This document shows, one piece after another, positions 12,751-20,784 of a DNA stretch of 31,411 nucleotides. The DNA comes from JBBSBR01 sp038251135. Lineage in GTDB: Bacteria; Patescibacteriota; Saccharimonadia; UBA4664. The position numbers and the translations under genes are program-made. The notes under the pieces are model-generated. The model saw only the letters and a list, made by a program, of their open reading frames with translations, ran no database searches and was not told where the DNA came from. Location of the stretch: assembly GCA_038251135.1 (NCBI GenBank), contig JBBSBR010000009.1:1-31411 (forward strand), in the 5' to 3' direction. Every line of letters begins with the position of its first letter. The stretch's first letter is position 1.

Positions 12751-12798
12751 CTCCATAACTGCGTAGTTATGCTGACGAGTCCAAAAGGACGAAAGTGA
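12748..12798 (+). ncRNA. hammerhead ribozyme 2
   Basis: A complete core: stem III TCAC (12748-12751) with GTGA (12795-12798), cleavage after C12753, stem I CATAACT/AGTTATG with a 4-nt loop, CTGACGA (12772-12778), stem II GTCC/GGAC with an AAAA loop, and GAAA (12791-12794). All catalytic positions visible in primary sequence match the consensus, so it should be active. Confidence 0.93.
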
Positions 12799-12945
12799 AA
12801 CATTACGCCGAAAATGCATGCATTAACCAACCCGGACTGGCGCCGTATTTGCTGCTCGGAAGTGCGCAGCGCCAGCTGTTTTAGGCCTTGTGGCAGGAGT
12901 GCTACCACTACGGACAGCAAAAGCCGTGATGCCTCCGGTCTGTTT

Positions 12946-12953
12946 GCTATGAT
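12946..12953 (+). promoter_or_regulatory. leaderless extended -10 of the pentapeptide gene
   Basis: TATGAT (12948-12953) is preceded by TGC's GC and followed by 6 nt and GTG (12960). The 16-bp context TTTGCTATGATGAATT is identical to that before the gene at 13677, which supports GTG 12960 as a leaderless start rather than TTG 12957. Confidence 0.65.
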
Positions 12954-12959
12954 GAATTG

Positions 12960-13610
12960 GTGAACAAAGCAGAAATCCCCCGATCCCCAATTATTCCCGC
13001 CGAGCTGCAAGCCATTACCCTCGACGGACTTGCCGATGGACGGCAATTTGAGGCCGTGCGAGTTCAAGGCGCGCTGCTCTCCGGATTGGATGCCAAACGG
13101 ATCACCGTCGAATCCAGCGTATTTGAGAATTCCGAGATAGCCAGCAGCAAGCTTAAGCAGGCCAGCCTCTCGGACACGGCGTTTGAGAACTGCCGTTTGT
13201 TCGGAACGAATCTGGACGGAGCTGACTTACATCGGGTGGCGTTCAGACAGGGGATGTACTCCGGACTGGCCCTCAGCGATGCGATGATTGAAGATGTAAT
13301 CTTCGTCGGAGCCAAAGTTAATCTCGCTAACTTTCGCGTCTCAAAGCTCAAACGGGTGCAGTTTTTAGACTGCGATCTAAGTGAAGCCGACTTCCAGGGA
13401 GCGGAACTTAGGTCGGTAGTATTTAAGCATTGCGATCTGTCTAAGGTTGAATTTGCGAATTGCACGATGACGGGCGTCGATCTGCGCGGGTCCGACATCT
13501 CGACGATCAAGGGCATTGCCGGGCTCAAGGGGGCCAAGATCGACATGGCACAGCTCATCGGCATCGCGCAGGCAATGGCGCATGAGCTGGGTCTGGAGGT
13601 TGAAGAGTAA
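12960..13610 (+). CDS. pentapeptide-repeat protein
   Basis: A 216-residue protein with pentapeptide A(D/N)LXX-type repeats over about residues 20-190 (for example SVFENSEIASSKLKQASL, TAFENCRLFGTNLDGADL and CDLSEADFQGAEL). These fold into a right-handed quadrilateral beta-helix. Family members include McbG and Qnr, which mimic DNA and protect gyrase, but many have no known role. The C-terminal tail is helical (AQLIGIAQAMAHELGL). GTG at 12960 is preferred because its distance to TATGAT equals that of the next gene. There is no transmembrane segment. Confidence 0.88.
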   Translation: MNKAEIPRSPIIPAELQAITLDGLADGRQFEAVRVQGALLSGLDAKRITVESSVFENSEIASSKLKQASLSDTAFENCRLFGTNLDGADLHRVAFRQGMYSGLALSDAMIEDVIFVGAKVNLANFRVSKLKRVQFLDCDLSEADFQGAELRSVVFKHCDLSKVEFANCTMTGVDLRGSDISTIKGIAGLKGAKIDMAQLIGIAQAMAHELGLEVEE

Positions 13611-13644
13611 CGCGATCTTCGGGCTGATAGCGTAAATTACGGAG

Positions 13645-13670
13645 GCAAAGTGCCCCCGCTTTGCTATGAT
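13645..13670 (+). promoter_or_regulatory. hairpin plus extended -10 of the 4-TM protein gene
   Basis: GCAAAG (13645-13650) and CTTTGC (13659-13664) form a hairpin that runs into TATGAT (13665-13670); ATG follows after 6 nt. The pentapeptide gene promoter also has AGCAAA/TTTGCT repeats in front, so a regulator could bind both. Confidence 0.5.
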
Positions 13671-13676
13671 GAATTC

Positions 13677-14075
13677 ATGACTTATGCCGACCGAATCTCG
13701 ATCAAGCTCATGGACAGTTCATTATTCCTCAAGAAGATTGCAGCCGTATTTGCCGCTACCTTCGTATTGGTGCCGCTGGTTTACTACAAACTCGACGTGC
13801 CGGCCGGGCTTTACCTGGCGGCATTGCTGGCTCTGCACCTGATATTCTTATACGCGTATTTTGCTAGGGTTCCCTGGAGGCGGTTGACCCGGCATAAAGC
13901 CGGTTTTGGCATGCGGATTCTTGCCATCGTGTTTTTTGGATACTTATTGGACGTATTGAAGTTTCAGGGAAGCTTCGAGTGGGTGATGGCCAATATGGCG
14001 GCCGGGCTCGCCATTCATACATTGATACTGTTTTCGCTGATGGCGGAGGTCGAAGTCGGGCCGTCAGTGCATTAG
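13677..14075 (+). CDS. small membrane protein of unknown function
   Basis: A 132-residue protein with four predicted helices at about 20-37, 43-62, 77-95 and 103-122 and a short cytoplasmic N-terminus. I do not recognise the family. Basic residues (PWRRLTRHKAGF) lie in the loop between helices 2 and 3. The leaderless start follows the same 16-bp promoter context as the pentapeptide gene 700 bp upstream, which hints at shared regulation. Confidence 0.65.
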   Translation: MTYADRISIKLMDSSLFLKKIAAVFAATFVLVPLVYYKLDVPAGLYLAALLALHLIFLYAYFARVPWRRLTRHKAGFGMRILAIVFFGYLLDVLKFQGSFEWVMANMAAGLAIHTLILFSLMAEVEVGPSVH

Positions 14076-14100
14076 CCGTTGTGTCCGGCAACGGGCATTA

Positions 14101-14188
14101 TCCGTACATATTGGCAATTATACGGACATAATCGGGCTAAACTTCGGGGTTTCATACAGCCTGATTCGATAATGACCTTTGGTATAAT
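14101..14188 (+). promoter_or_regulatory. promoter region of the dienelactone hydrolase gene
   Basis: TGG-TATAAT (14183-14188) lies exactly 6 nt before the ATG, another leaderless extended -10. Upstream, TCCGTA (14101-14106) and TACGGA (14121-14126) form a perfect inverted repeat that could be an operator. A CCGTTG/CAACGG hairpin (14076-14094) follows the preceding gene and may end its transcript. Confidence 0.55.
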
Positions 14189-14194
14189 CAGACC

Positions 14195-14884
14195 ATGACA
14201 ACTATCGATTCCTACGGCTTAACGTTTCAAAGCGCCGGCCAAGATTGGCGGGCTTTTGTGGCAGCTCCGGAAAAGCCGAAGGGCGCCATTATCGTGATTC
14301 ATGAAATTTGGGGACTCAACGACGATATCCGACGGATTACCCGGGACTTTGCCGAAGCCGGCTATCTGGCCGTTGCGCCCGATCTGTACAGTCAAGACGA
14401 CCCGGTCGAGGAGGTGAACGAAGAGGTTTTCGTGCGCGTCTTCAGCGACCCGTTCCGCAAATCAGCTCTGGGGGCGCTTCATGATCTGCGGGCGTGGGTA
14501 ATTGAGCAGGGTTGGACGGCCGAGCAGATAGCGATGACCGGCTTTTGCTTCGGCGGCACCTATACATTGCAGTATTTGCTGGCCTACGACGATATAGCGG
14601 GCGGCATCAGTTTCTACGGCCAGACGCCCGACGAGGACAGCATTCGGCGGTTGAATAAGCCATTATTGGCTTTCTACGGCCAGGACGACGGCTTTTTGAC
14701 GCCCCACCGCGAGCGGATGCTCGAATACGCTCAAAAACTGGAATTGCCTATCGATGTCGAGACCTATGCCAACGCCGAGCACTCGTTTATGAACCAGCAC
14801 CGCGACGGCAGCTATCGTCCCGAGTCTGCAGCCGATGCCTGGCAAAAAACCATGGCATTTCTCGGAGAAAATCTAGAGTCCTAA
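14195..14884 (+). CDS. dienelactone hydrolase family protein
   Basis: A 229-residue cytoplasmic alpha/beta hydrolase with a cysteine nucleophile. The elbow GFCFGG places Cys118, the HEIWG segment carries the Glu37 that tunes the thiolate, and Asp164/165 (YGQDDGF) and His196 (AEHSFMN) complete the site. This is the classical dienelactone hydrolase signature; in non-degraders such enzymes are general carboxylesterases. The length is normal for the family. The start is leaderless after TATAAT. The stop overlaps the beginning of a hairpin leader for the next gene. Confidence 0.92.
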   Translation: MTTIDSYGLTFQSAGQDWRAFVAAPEKPKGAIIVIHEIWGLNDDIRRITRDFAEAGYLAVAPDLYSQDDPVEEVNEEVFVRVFSDPFRKSALGALHDLRAWVIEQGWTAEQIAMTGFCFGGTYTLQYLLAYDDIAGGISFYGQTPDEDSIRRLNKPLLAFYGQDDGFLTPHRERMLEYAQKLELPIDVETYANAEHSFMNQHRDGSYRPESAADAWQKTMAFLGENLES

Positions 14885-14944
14885 TCCGAATCGTATTCCG
14901 CCCGGGTCTAAAACGACGGTCCGGAATCGCCGGTTTGGGATTAG
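14881..14944 (+). promoter_or_regulatory. structured leader before the SRAP gene
   Basis: CTAATCC (14881-14887) pairs with GGATTAG (14938-14944), and inside it TTCCG (14896-14900) pairs with CGGAA (14922-14926). The outer stem ends 8 nt before GAGGAG, the SRAP ribosome-binding site. Confidence 0.4.
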
Positions 14945-14964
14945 GGTCTGATGAGGAGCAGTGC

Positions 14965-15636
14965 ATGTGCGGACGCTTCACAATGATTACCAACGCCGCG
15001 TCGTTGACCTCCCGGTACAAGACTAATCTGACTGGCGGCTTTCAGGTTGATGCAAAATACAATATCGCGCCTGGTCAGTACGTACCGGTCGTGACGGCCG
15101 GCGGGATCGAACGGATGCGCTGGGGGCTGGTGCCGCAGTGGGCCGCGAGCTTAAACACCGGCTACTCCATGTTTAACGCGATGGCTGAGACTCTGCTCGA
15201 AAAACGTTCCTACAGTCAGCTGATCGCCTCCCGGCGTTGCATCGTGCCGGCCAGCGGCTTCTATGAATGGATAACCGATGAAGCCGGCGCCAAGCTGCCC
15301 GTGTATTTTAAGATCGACGGTCATCCGATTTTTTCGATGGCGGGCATATATACCGAGCGCACCGACCCGGAGGGCGAAGTCCTCAAGAGTTTTACGATTA
15401 TTACGACCACGCCCAACGATGCCGTATTGCCGGTTCATGACCGCATGCCGGCAATTTTGCTGGCCGCCGACGAGCAGGCTTGGCTCAGACCCGAAACCGA
15501 TTTAAGCGAGGCGCTGTTGATGCTCGGGCCTTACCCGGACGGCTTAATGACGAGCTACCGCGTGGATGCTTCGGTAAATAGTGCGAAAAATGAGGGCGAG
15601 CAATTAATTCTGCCGATTAATGATGCCGAAAATTAA
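14965..15636 (+). CDS. SRAP domain protein (HMCES/YedK type)
   Basis: A 223-residue DNA-protein crosslink enzyme that covalently traps abasic sites in single-stranded DNA. After removal of Met1, Cys2 (MCGRFTM) is the crosslinking residue, so ATG 14965 is the only sensible start. Asn33 (YNIAPGQ), Glu101 (GFYEW) and His158 (VHDRMP) complete the catalytic set. The conserved DNA-binding motif NARAET reads NAMAET here, replacing a usually conserved Arg. GAGGAG lies 6 nt upstream. A convergent hairpin separates it from the GH130 gene. Confidence 0.95.
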   Translation: MCGRFTMITNAASLTSRYKTNLTGGFQVDAKYNIAPGQYVPVVTAGGIERMRWGLVPQWAASLNTGYSMFNAMAETLLEKRSYSQLIASRRCIVPASGFYEWITDEAGAKLPVYFKIDGHPIFSMAGIYTERTDPEGEVLKSFTIITTTPNDAVLPVHDRMPAILLAADEQAWLRPETDLSEALLMLGPYPDGLMTSYRVDASVNSAKNEGEQLILPINDAEN

Positions 15637-15639
15637 GCA

Positions 15640-15680
15640 CCCGGGGTGAATTACCGCGATCTGCGATAATTCATCCCGGG
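15640..15680. terminator. convergent hairpin without T-tract
   Basis: CCCGGGGTGAATTA (15640-15653) and TAATTCATCCCGGG (15667-15680) pair with one mismatch that becomes G-U on the plus-strand RNA. It lies between two convergent genes and is probably a shared transcript end, but lacks a T-run on either strand. Confidence 0.6.
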
Positions 15681-15702
15681 CAATGTCGGACGAGTTGGAC
15701 TG

Positions 15703-16785
15703 CTAGGCAGCCAGCTCAGCCGACGGCGCAACGCGGTGCAGGCGGGCCTGGCCCACGTACTCGTCGGCCGCGCCGTAGTAGATCAGGAAGCTGTCGCCGT
15801 CGGGCACGATACTCGTAGGAAAGATCACATTGGGTACCGTTCCGTGGCGCTCTTCCTCGAGCCGGGGAACCAGGAGCGGACGGGCAGTTCGGGCGACAAC
15901 CTGCGACGGATCGTCGCGGTCGAGCAGAATCAAACCGGGGCTGTATTCGATGTGGCTGCCGCCGACGGTTTCGTTGGGCGCCAAGCTTACGCCGTGGTGG
16001 ACCATGAGGAAACCCTCGGGCACGATCACGGGGGGCGCTCCGGCACCGATCTTGACGGATTCCCAGCCGTATTGTGGAGTTGCGACCTGGCGGTGTCCGG
16101 ACCAGTTCACAAGCGCCGACGGACCCTTGGCAACCAACTCGGTAATCGGTTGGGTGTAAGAGATCCAGATGCTGTCGCCCGCGTGCGTGGAGACGGCAGG
16201 CCGTGGGCGGTCGTTCCACATCGGCCGGTGCAGGAAGGCCGCGCATAGCTTGCCGTGCGGTCCTGTGACCGGCACCGGGAACAGAGTGGCATCTTTGTTG
16301 GAGTAGCCGTTCAAGTCGACGTCCAGACTGTCCTCGTAGGCTATCGGACCGAGGCGCTCCCAGTGCTCCAGATCGCTGGACACCGCCAGGCAGATCCGAG
16401 CCAAGTCGCCATAACCGGTGTAGGTCATGACCCATAGCTCAAGTTCCGCAAACCAGCTCACGCGGGGATCCTCGCACCCGCCGCCGCCTTCGTGAAACTC
16501 ATATGGCTCACTCGGCTCAAGCGCGATGCAGTGACGTTCAAATACCCAACCATCCGGAGTCTGAGTCCGAATGAAGTGCCGGATCCGGCTGAAGTTGCCC
16601 TCGGCTACCACGCGCACGTAGAGGTGAAGGCGACCGTCCGGTCCCAGTACGGCCGCGGGATTGAGTACCCCTTCGGCCTCGAAGGAATCGCCTGCGGCGG
16701 GGGAGATCACGATGCCCTCCCGCGTTAAGACCCAGTCGTTTAACTGGTCGATTTGCAATAGGGCGTCTGGCTGGGATGGGGACAC
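15703..16785 (-). CDS. GH130-type glycosidase/phosphorylase
   Basis: A 360-residue five-bladed beta-propeller protein of the GH130 family, which phosphorolyses or hydrolyses beta-mannosides. Conserved segments are GGGGCEDPRVSW (residues about 107-118), YSNKDATLFP, WESVKIGAGAPPV and FPTSIV...YYGAADEYVG near the end. The phosphate-binding residues that separate phosphorylases from hydrolases cannot be judged by eye. GTG at 16785 is supported by AAGGAGGA in front. It lacks a signal peptide, so it acts in the cytoplasm, probably on imported or stored mannosides. Confidence 0.9.
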   Translation of the reverse strand: MSPSQPDALLQIDQLNDWVLTREGIVISPAAGDSFEAEGVLNPAAVLGPDGRLHLYVRVVAEGNFSRIRHFIRTQTPDGWVFERHCIALEPSEPYEFHEGGGGCEDPRVSWFAELELWVMTYTGYGDLARICLAVSSDLEHWERLGPIAYEDSLDVDLNGYSNKDATLFPVPVTGPHGKLCAAFLHRPMWNDRPRPAVSTHAGDSIWISYTQPITELVAKGPSALVNWSGHRQVATPQYGWESVKIGAGAPPVIVPEGFLMVHHGVSLAPNETVGGSHIEYSPGLILLDRDDPSQVVARTARPLLVPRLEEERHGTVPNVIFPTSIVPDGDSFLIYYGAADEYVGQARLHRVAPSAELAA

Positions 16786-17116
16786 TGTTCCTCCTTAGTA
16801 TCTGGACTTATGGCACGATGCCGGCTGGTGTACAGCTTCGAAACGTCCATTAAGTTATTGCTGTCTCACTCTAACCGCCACACTGGATTATGGTAATGGC
16901 TAACCTATCTGTACAGTTACGGGGTACGCCTGTCAATGATAATCCGGAATTACCTCGGCTCGACGTCGAGCGTGCTCAGGTCTGCCGTAACGAAATCGGG
17001 CACTCAAAAAGCAGCTTATTTATTACGTCCTAATACCTACGGAACGCGTAAAACCCCATTGTTTACGCTGGGGAATGGGTGTTAGATATAGGTAAACTAA
17101 ATGCGAGGCAATCCTG
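16786..17116. other. 331-bp divergent intergenic region
   Basis: It holds the ribosome-binding site of the GH130 gene (AAGGAGGA, minus strand) and, at the right end, TAGATA/TAAACT sequences that may be the -10 region of the gene at 17117. CCCCA/TGGGG near 17055-17080 forms a small hairpin. No ORF of credible composition or known RNA was found. Confidence 0.45.
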
Positions 17117-17857
17117 ATGGATGCAAAACGACTGCAAGACGGTGAGCTGGTGGACGTTATTGGAAATGTCCTTAATGTCTATAAAGACAGCTGGGAGGCG
17201 TTTAAGCTGAATTGGCAGGTTTTTGCGGGTGCCTTGGCGGCTGTTTTGGCGGTGGTATTTATGGGGTCGTTTCTGGTCGCGGTGGCCGGCGGTCTGGCAA
17301 TTACTGCGGCCCGCGGGGTAAGCCTGGTTGGGTTTATCGTCTTTTTTGCCTTCACATCCGTGGTTTGGCTGCTGATGGCCACCCCCATAGTCCTGGTCGC
17401 ACCGCTCGTGATTACCGCGCAGCTTGCCAGCGCTCGCGGCCAGAGACACAGCTTCGCTGAATTTGTGGAGTTGTCCGGGCCTCGCGTTTTGGGCTTCGTG
17501 GGTTTGGCGTTATTGATCGGACTCGTCGTGACCGTCGGCCTCTTCCTGTTGGTAATCCCCGGTCTGGTGGCGGCCTTCTTCCTGATGTACGCCCCCTACG
17601 CCTACATCGACCAAAAAATTGGCGTCATAGACGCCATGAAGTATAGCTTTGAACTAGTAATGCAGTATTGGAAGGTCTCCGCCGGGATTGTAATCGTGAC
17701 TCTGGTCATATCGTTTATCAGCCGCTTGCCGCTAATTGGCGGTTTGACGTCGCTCGCGCTGACCGTCATGTATTTCTGCCTGATAGCGATTTTCTATATC
17801 CGAATTACGCATCGCGCCGCTCCGGTTAGCGCCGATAAGCAGGAGCCGTCCGTTTGA
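17117..17857 (+). CDS. polytopic membrane protein, glycerophosphodiesterase-membrane-domain-like
   Basis: A 246-residue integral membrane protein with about six helices. The segment LMYAPYAYIDQKIGVIDAMKYSFELVMQYW has the pattern 'APYAxxDxxxGxxxAxxxSxxLVxxxW' found in YciC- and GPDPase-membrane-domain-like proteins of unknown function. A short charged N-terminus and a cytoplasmic C-terminal tail are visible. GAGGC lies about 8 nt before the ATG. The stop overlaps the start of the kinase gene, so the two are likely co-translated. Confidence 0.7.
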   Translation: MDAKRLQDGELVDVIGNVLNVYKDSWEAFKLNWQVFAGALAAVLAVVFMGSFLVAVAGGLAITAARGVSLVGFIVFFAFTSVVWLLMATPIVLVAPLVITAQLASARGQRHSFAEFVELSGPRVLGFVGLALLIGLVVTVGLFLLVIPGLVAAFFLMYAPYAYIDQKIGVIDAMKYSFELVMQYWKVSAGIVIVTLVISFISRLPLIGGLTSLALTVMYFCLIAIFYIRITHRAAPVSADKQEPSV

Positions 17858-18327
17858 TACGGCGTCGAGTAATCATCGGCATCGGTCTGCCCGGAAGCGG
17901 CAAATCGACCATTTTGCGCCCGATGGCAGCCGATCTGGGGGCGGTCTATATCTGCCCTGACGATATCCGTGCCGAAGTCACCGGAGATCCGGCCGATCAG
18001 TCGCAAAATGCCGTAGTGTGGAGATTGGCTTACGAACGGCTCGAACGGGCTCTCGAGACTGTGGGGTCCGCAATTTTTGACGCCACGAACGCCAAAGCCG
18101 CCGATCGACGGGAGCTGGTGGCCTTCTGCCGCGCTCATGCCGACCGGGTAGAGGGCATCTGGTTCGATACTCCGCTTATGGTTTGCCTGAAGCGCAACCG
18201 TGCCCGAACGCGCGTGGTACCCGACGTGGCGGTTGGGCGGATGTATAACCAGCTCAAGGCCGAACCGCCAACCCTGGCCGAGGGTTTCGACAGTCTCAGT
18301 CGGCGCGATTTTGATGCTACGGCCTAG
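17854..18327 (+). CDS. P-loop kinase, polynucleotide-kinase/zeta-like
   Basis: A 157-residue ATP-dependent kinase. The Walker A motif is GLPGSGKST (residues 10-18). YICPDDIRAEVTGD and AIFDATNAKAADRRELV are the base and Walker B-like segments of the small kinase family that includes the PNKP kinase domain and zeta toxins. NRARTRVVPDVAVGRMYNQL gives the lid and Arg region. The substrate may be RNA or DNA 5' ends, or a nucleotide sugar. The TTG start overlaps the previous stop (TTGA). No antitoxin partner is seen, which argues against a toxin. Confidence 0.82.
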   Translation: MIRRRVIIGIGLPGSGKSTILRPMAADLGAVYICPDDIRAEVTGDPADQSQNAVVWRLAYERLERALETVGSAIFDATNAKAADRRELVAFCRAHADRVEGIWFDTPLMVCLKRNRARTRVVPDVAVGRMYNQLKAEPPTLAEGFDSLSRRDFDATA

Positions 18328-18409
18328 ATTCCGCCGAACGGGAAACTTGCCGGGTCATAATTTGTGAAAATGTTTGCACTTACTCCGGCTAGACACTAGC
18401 ATAAGAGTA

Positions 18410-19606
18410 ATGCAATCGATGGTCCAACATCATTTACGGCATCCGAAAATGAGCTCCTTGAGGGCTATTTTTGCGGCCGTCAGCATCAAAATGTTCGGCA
18501 TTAGCGTCTTTAGTGTCTTTATTCCGATTTATCTCTACAACCTGCATTACTCGTTTCGCATGATCGTGGCTTTCTTTCTGATGGACCACTTCTTCCGTGT
18601 CTTCGTGACGCCCGCCGGGGGCTGGCTAATCTCCCGGATGGGGGTGGTCTTTGGGCTGGCGGTCTCGGCCGGCGTCAACGTGGTGATGTTCCTCCTGCTC
18701 TATACGCTGCCGGTTCATGCCTGGCCGTTGGTTATCATCTCCCTGACATCAGCCGTTGCCGCTTCGCTGCACTTCTTGTCGTATTATGTCGACTTCGCCG
18801 TATCCCAAAAGGCCGGCAAGACCGGACGCGAGGTCGGAACACTGGCGCAGATACTCATCGTAGTAACTTCGCTCGGACCGTTGCTCGGGGGAGTGATCGG
18901 CACGGTTTACGGGGCGCATTGGATATTGATCACGACGATTGTCCTGGTGGTTCTCAGCATGCTTCCGTTGATCAGGGCCCATCATCCGCACGTTTCGCAC
19001 GACTTTGATTTGCGGAAAGTTCCGTGGAAGGCTATGACGCCGGACCTGATTAGTGCGGCCGGAATGGCTTGGGACAGCCGCACGGCCAATGTTATCTGGC
19101 CGTTTGCAATTTTTCTCCTTGTCCATACGTATGCCAAGGTCGGATTTATAACGGCCATCAGCTTCCTGACTGTCTTTGTAGTGGCTCGTTTGGTGACGCT
19201 AAACGCCGACCGGCAGGGTACCAAGCTGCTGGCTGCCGGGTCGTTTGCCAGTGCCGGAGTCCATCTGATACGGATTGTTGCTCAGACCTTCGCCTCGGTC
19301 GTCTTCGTGAATCTGGTGGACGGCATCTTCAACTGGGTAGCTCAGATTCCTTGGCAGGCTCAAATGTATCGAAACGCGTTGGCGACCCGGCCGATTGAGT
19401 ACCTCACGGCTTTTAACATTACCGCGGATGCCAGCGCCGTGGTTTTCTGGTTGATCATTCTGGCTTCAACCTATGTCATGGGCGTCAACCAGACCGTGAT
19501 CTTGGCCTTTGTTCTAGGCGCGGCCGGCGTAGTCCTGGTGCCCAACATCAGCCGCAGCCGAATCGTTGCCCGTTCGGGTTCAGGTGGGGCATTGCAGACA
19601 GAGTGA
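18410..19606 (+). CDS. major facilitator superfamily transporter
   Basis: A 398-residue transporter with about 12 predicted helices. Basic loops such as LISRMGVVFGLAV match the MFS A-motif region in loop 2-3. The substrate is unknown. ATG 18410 lies 7 nt after TAGCAT (18397-18402), a near-leaderless start; the longer frame from 18374 has no support. The N-terminus MQSMVQHHLRHPKMSSLRA is cytoplasmic and basic. Confidence 0.82.
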   Translation: MQSMVQHHLRHPKMSSLRAIFAAVSIKMFGISVFSVFIPIYLYNLHYSFRMIVAFFLMDHFFRVFVTPAGGWLISRMGVVFGLAVSAGVNVVMFLLLYTLPVHAWPLVIISLTSAVAASLHFLSYYVDFAVSQKAGKTGREVGTLAQILIVVTSLGPLLGGVIGTVYGAHWILITTIVLVVLSMLPLIRAHHPHVSHDFDLRKVPWKAMTPDLISAAGMAWDSRTANVIWPFAIFLLVHTYAKVGFITAISFLTVFVVARLVTLNADRQGTKLLAAGSFASAGVHLIRIVAQTFASVVFVNLVDGIFNWVAQIPWQAQMYRNALATRPIEYLTAFNITADASAVVFWLIILASTYVMGVNQTVILAFVLGAAGVVLVPNISRSRIVARSGSGGALQTE

Positions 19607-19645
19607 GCTTTACAGGCACAGCCAGATGAGGCTAGGATAGGGATT

Positions 19646-20182
19646 ATGCTAAGAAAAGTACTGTTTATTCTCTCTTTGCTGTTGATCATCGCTTCGGTCG
19701 GCTATATGTCGGCCAACCGGCGGGAGGCGGATCGTCAAGCTCGGGCGATCGAAGCGGCCGACCAGCGCGGCGAGGACGTGACGGTGAGTCTGGCAACGTT
19801 GAAGGCCTACGCGGGTACCCATATGTTTGCCGGCACGGCCGTCGCCTTGGCCGGCAGTTACGCTCGTGCCCAAGCCACTGCCGCGGTCTCCGCCAGTGCC
19901 GCCAACTCGAGCGCCCAAGTCTATGCCGCGGCTCAAGCCGCTTGTTCCGGCAAGAGTGATTCGATCGTTCAGGCACGCTGTAACGCGCAATATCTGGCGT
20001 CCCACTTGGCAAATCTCCCGTCGGCCACGCCGGTTCCGGTTCCTCAGCCCGCCGACTATCAGTTTAAGTTTACTTCTCCGTTCTGGGCGCCGGATCTGGC
20101 CGGGGTGTTATTCTTGGGTGGCGCATTAGTCGGTATCTGGTGGCTGCTACTGGCTTTTGGCCGCAAGCGGGGGCGGGCATGA
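19646..20182 (+). CDS. membrane protein with two helices and an Ala-rich extracytoplasmic domain
   Basis: A 178-residue protein with an N-terminal helix (about 5-22), an Ala/Ser-rich helical region (about 60-125) and a second helix (about 153-171). I do not recognise it. The middle part carries two Cys (AACSGKSD and ARCNAQY) that could form a disulfide outside the cell. The ATG lies 7 nt after TAGGAT. The stop overlaps the ATG of the next gene (ATGA), so they form a translationally coupled pair. Confidence 0.65.
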   Translation: MLRKVLFILSLLLIIASVGYMSANRREADRQARAIEAADQRGEDVTVSLATLKAYAGTHMFAGTAVALAGSYARAQATAAVSASAANSSAQVYAAAQAACSGKSDSIVQARCNAQYLASHLANLPSATPVPVPQPADYQFKFTSPFWAPDLAGVLFLGGALVGIWWLLLAFGRKRGRA

Positions 20183-20784
20183 ACGCGACCGTCCGGCTCT
20201 GGCCGCTTCTTAAACGGCAGCTAATTCCGACTCGACTCCAAGCGCTACTGGCGGCCGTTGCCGGGCTGGCGGTGCTGCTGGTCGCTCAGAGCGATACGAT
20301 ATTGACTCGCTTAGGCTTGAATAACGCAGCTTACGTGACAGCCGGAAAAGCCCTTACGGCTCGTTTCGACGTCGTCTTGGGCTCCCAACTGGCCGCCAAT
20401 GTGGTGTTGGTAACATTTTGGGCGACGGTCGGGCTAATGACCTACCTGATTGTTTGGAGCGTGTTCAACATCGTGACCGATCTGCGCAATAAGGTTACGC
20501 TGGAGACCGTCTATACAAACCGCGGACATTGGCGGGGGGTTTGGGAGACGATCGCCCTTAAGTCGGTATCGTTGGCAGCCTTGGTCGGGTTGATGGCGAC
20601 CTTTAAATATACGCTTTCGCTCTGGATTACCCTCACATCTCCGGCGTCGGGGCAGCCGTTCGTGCAGTCGGCGGACCAGTCGATCGGTGCCTGGGCGGGC
20701 TTAAGCATCGAAATTTATTTGATTTATTTGCTCGTAATTCTGCTGGTTACACCCTGGTATAGGGATTTAACCTTTACAGACTAG
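20179..20784 (+). CDS. membrane protein coupled to the preceding gene
   Basis: A 201-residue protein with about four helices (about 20-37, 66-90, 122-142 and 174-195). I do not recognise the family. ATG 20179 overlaps the upstream TGA, which is more plausible than the frame open from 20140. Its position suggests that it works with the 178-aa protein, perhaps as a two-component membrane complex. The promoter of the RRM gene begins inside its last codons. Confidence 0.65.
   Translation: MNATVRLWPLLKRQLIPTRLQALLAAVAGLAVLLVAQSDTILTRLGLNNAAYVTAGKALTARFDVVLGSQLAANVVLVTFWATVGLMTYLIVWSVFNIVTDLRNKVTLETVYTNRGHWRGVWETIALKSVSLAALVGLMATFKYTLSLWITLTSPASGQPFVQSADQSIGAWAGLSIEIYLIYLLVILLVTPWYRDLTFTD

Noticed and set aside
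12681..13067. A 128-codon minus-strand frame over hammerhead 2 and the pentapeptide start
   Set aside because: It overlaps two well-supported features, has no ribosome-binding site and no recognisable domain.
17854..18327. Zeta-type toxin of a toxin-antitoxin pair
   Set aside because: There is no small antitoxin gene beside it, and the sequence fits a general PNKP-like kinase equally well.
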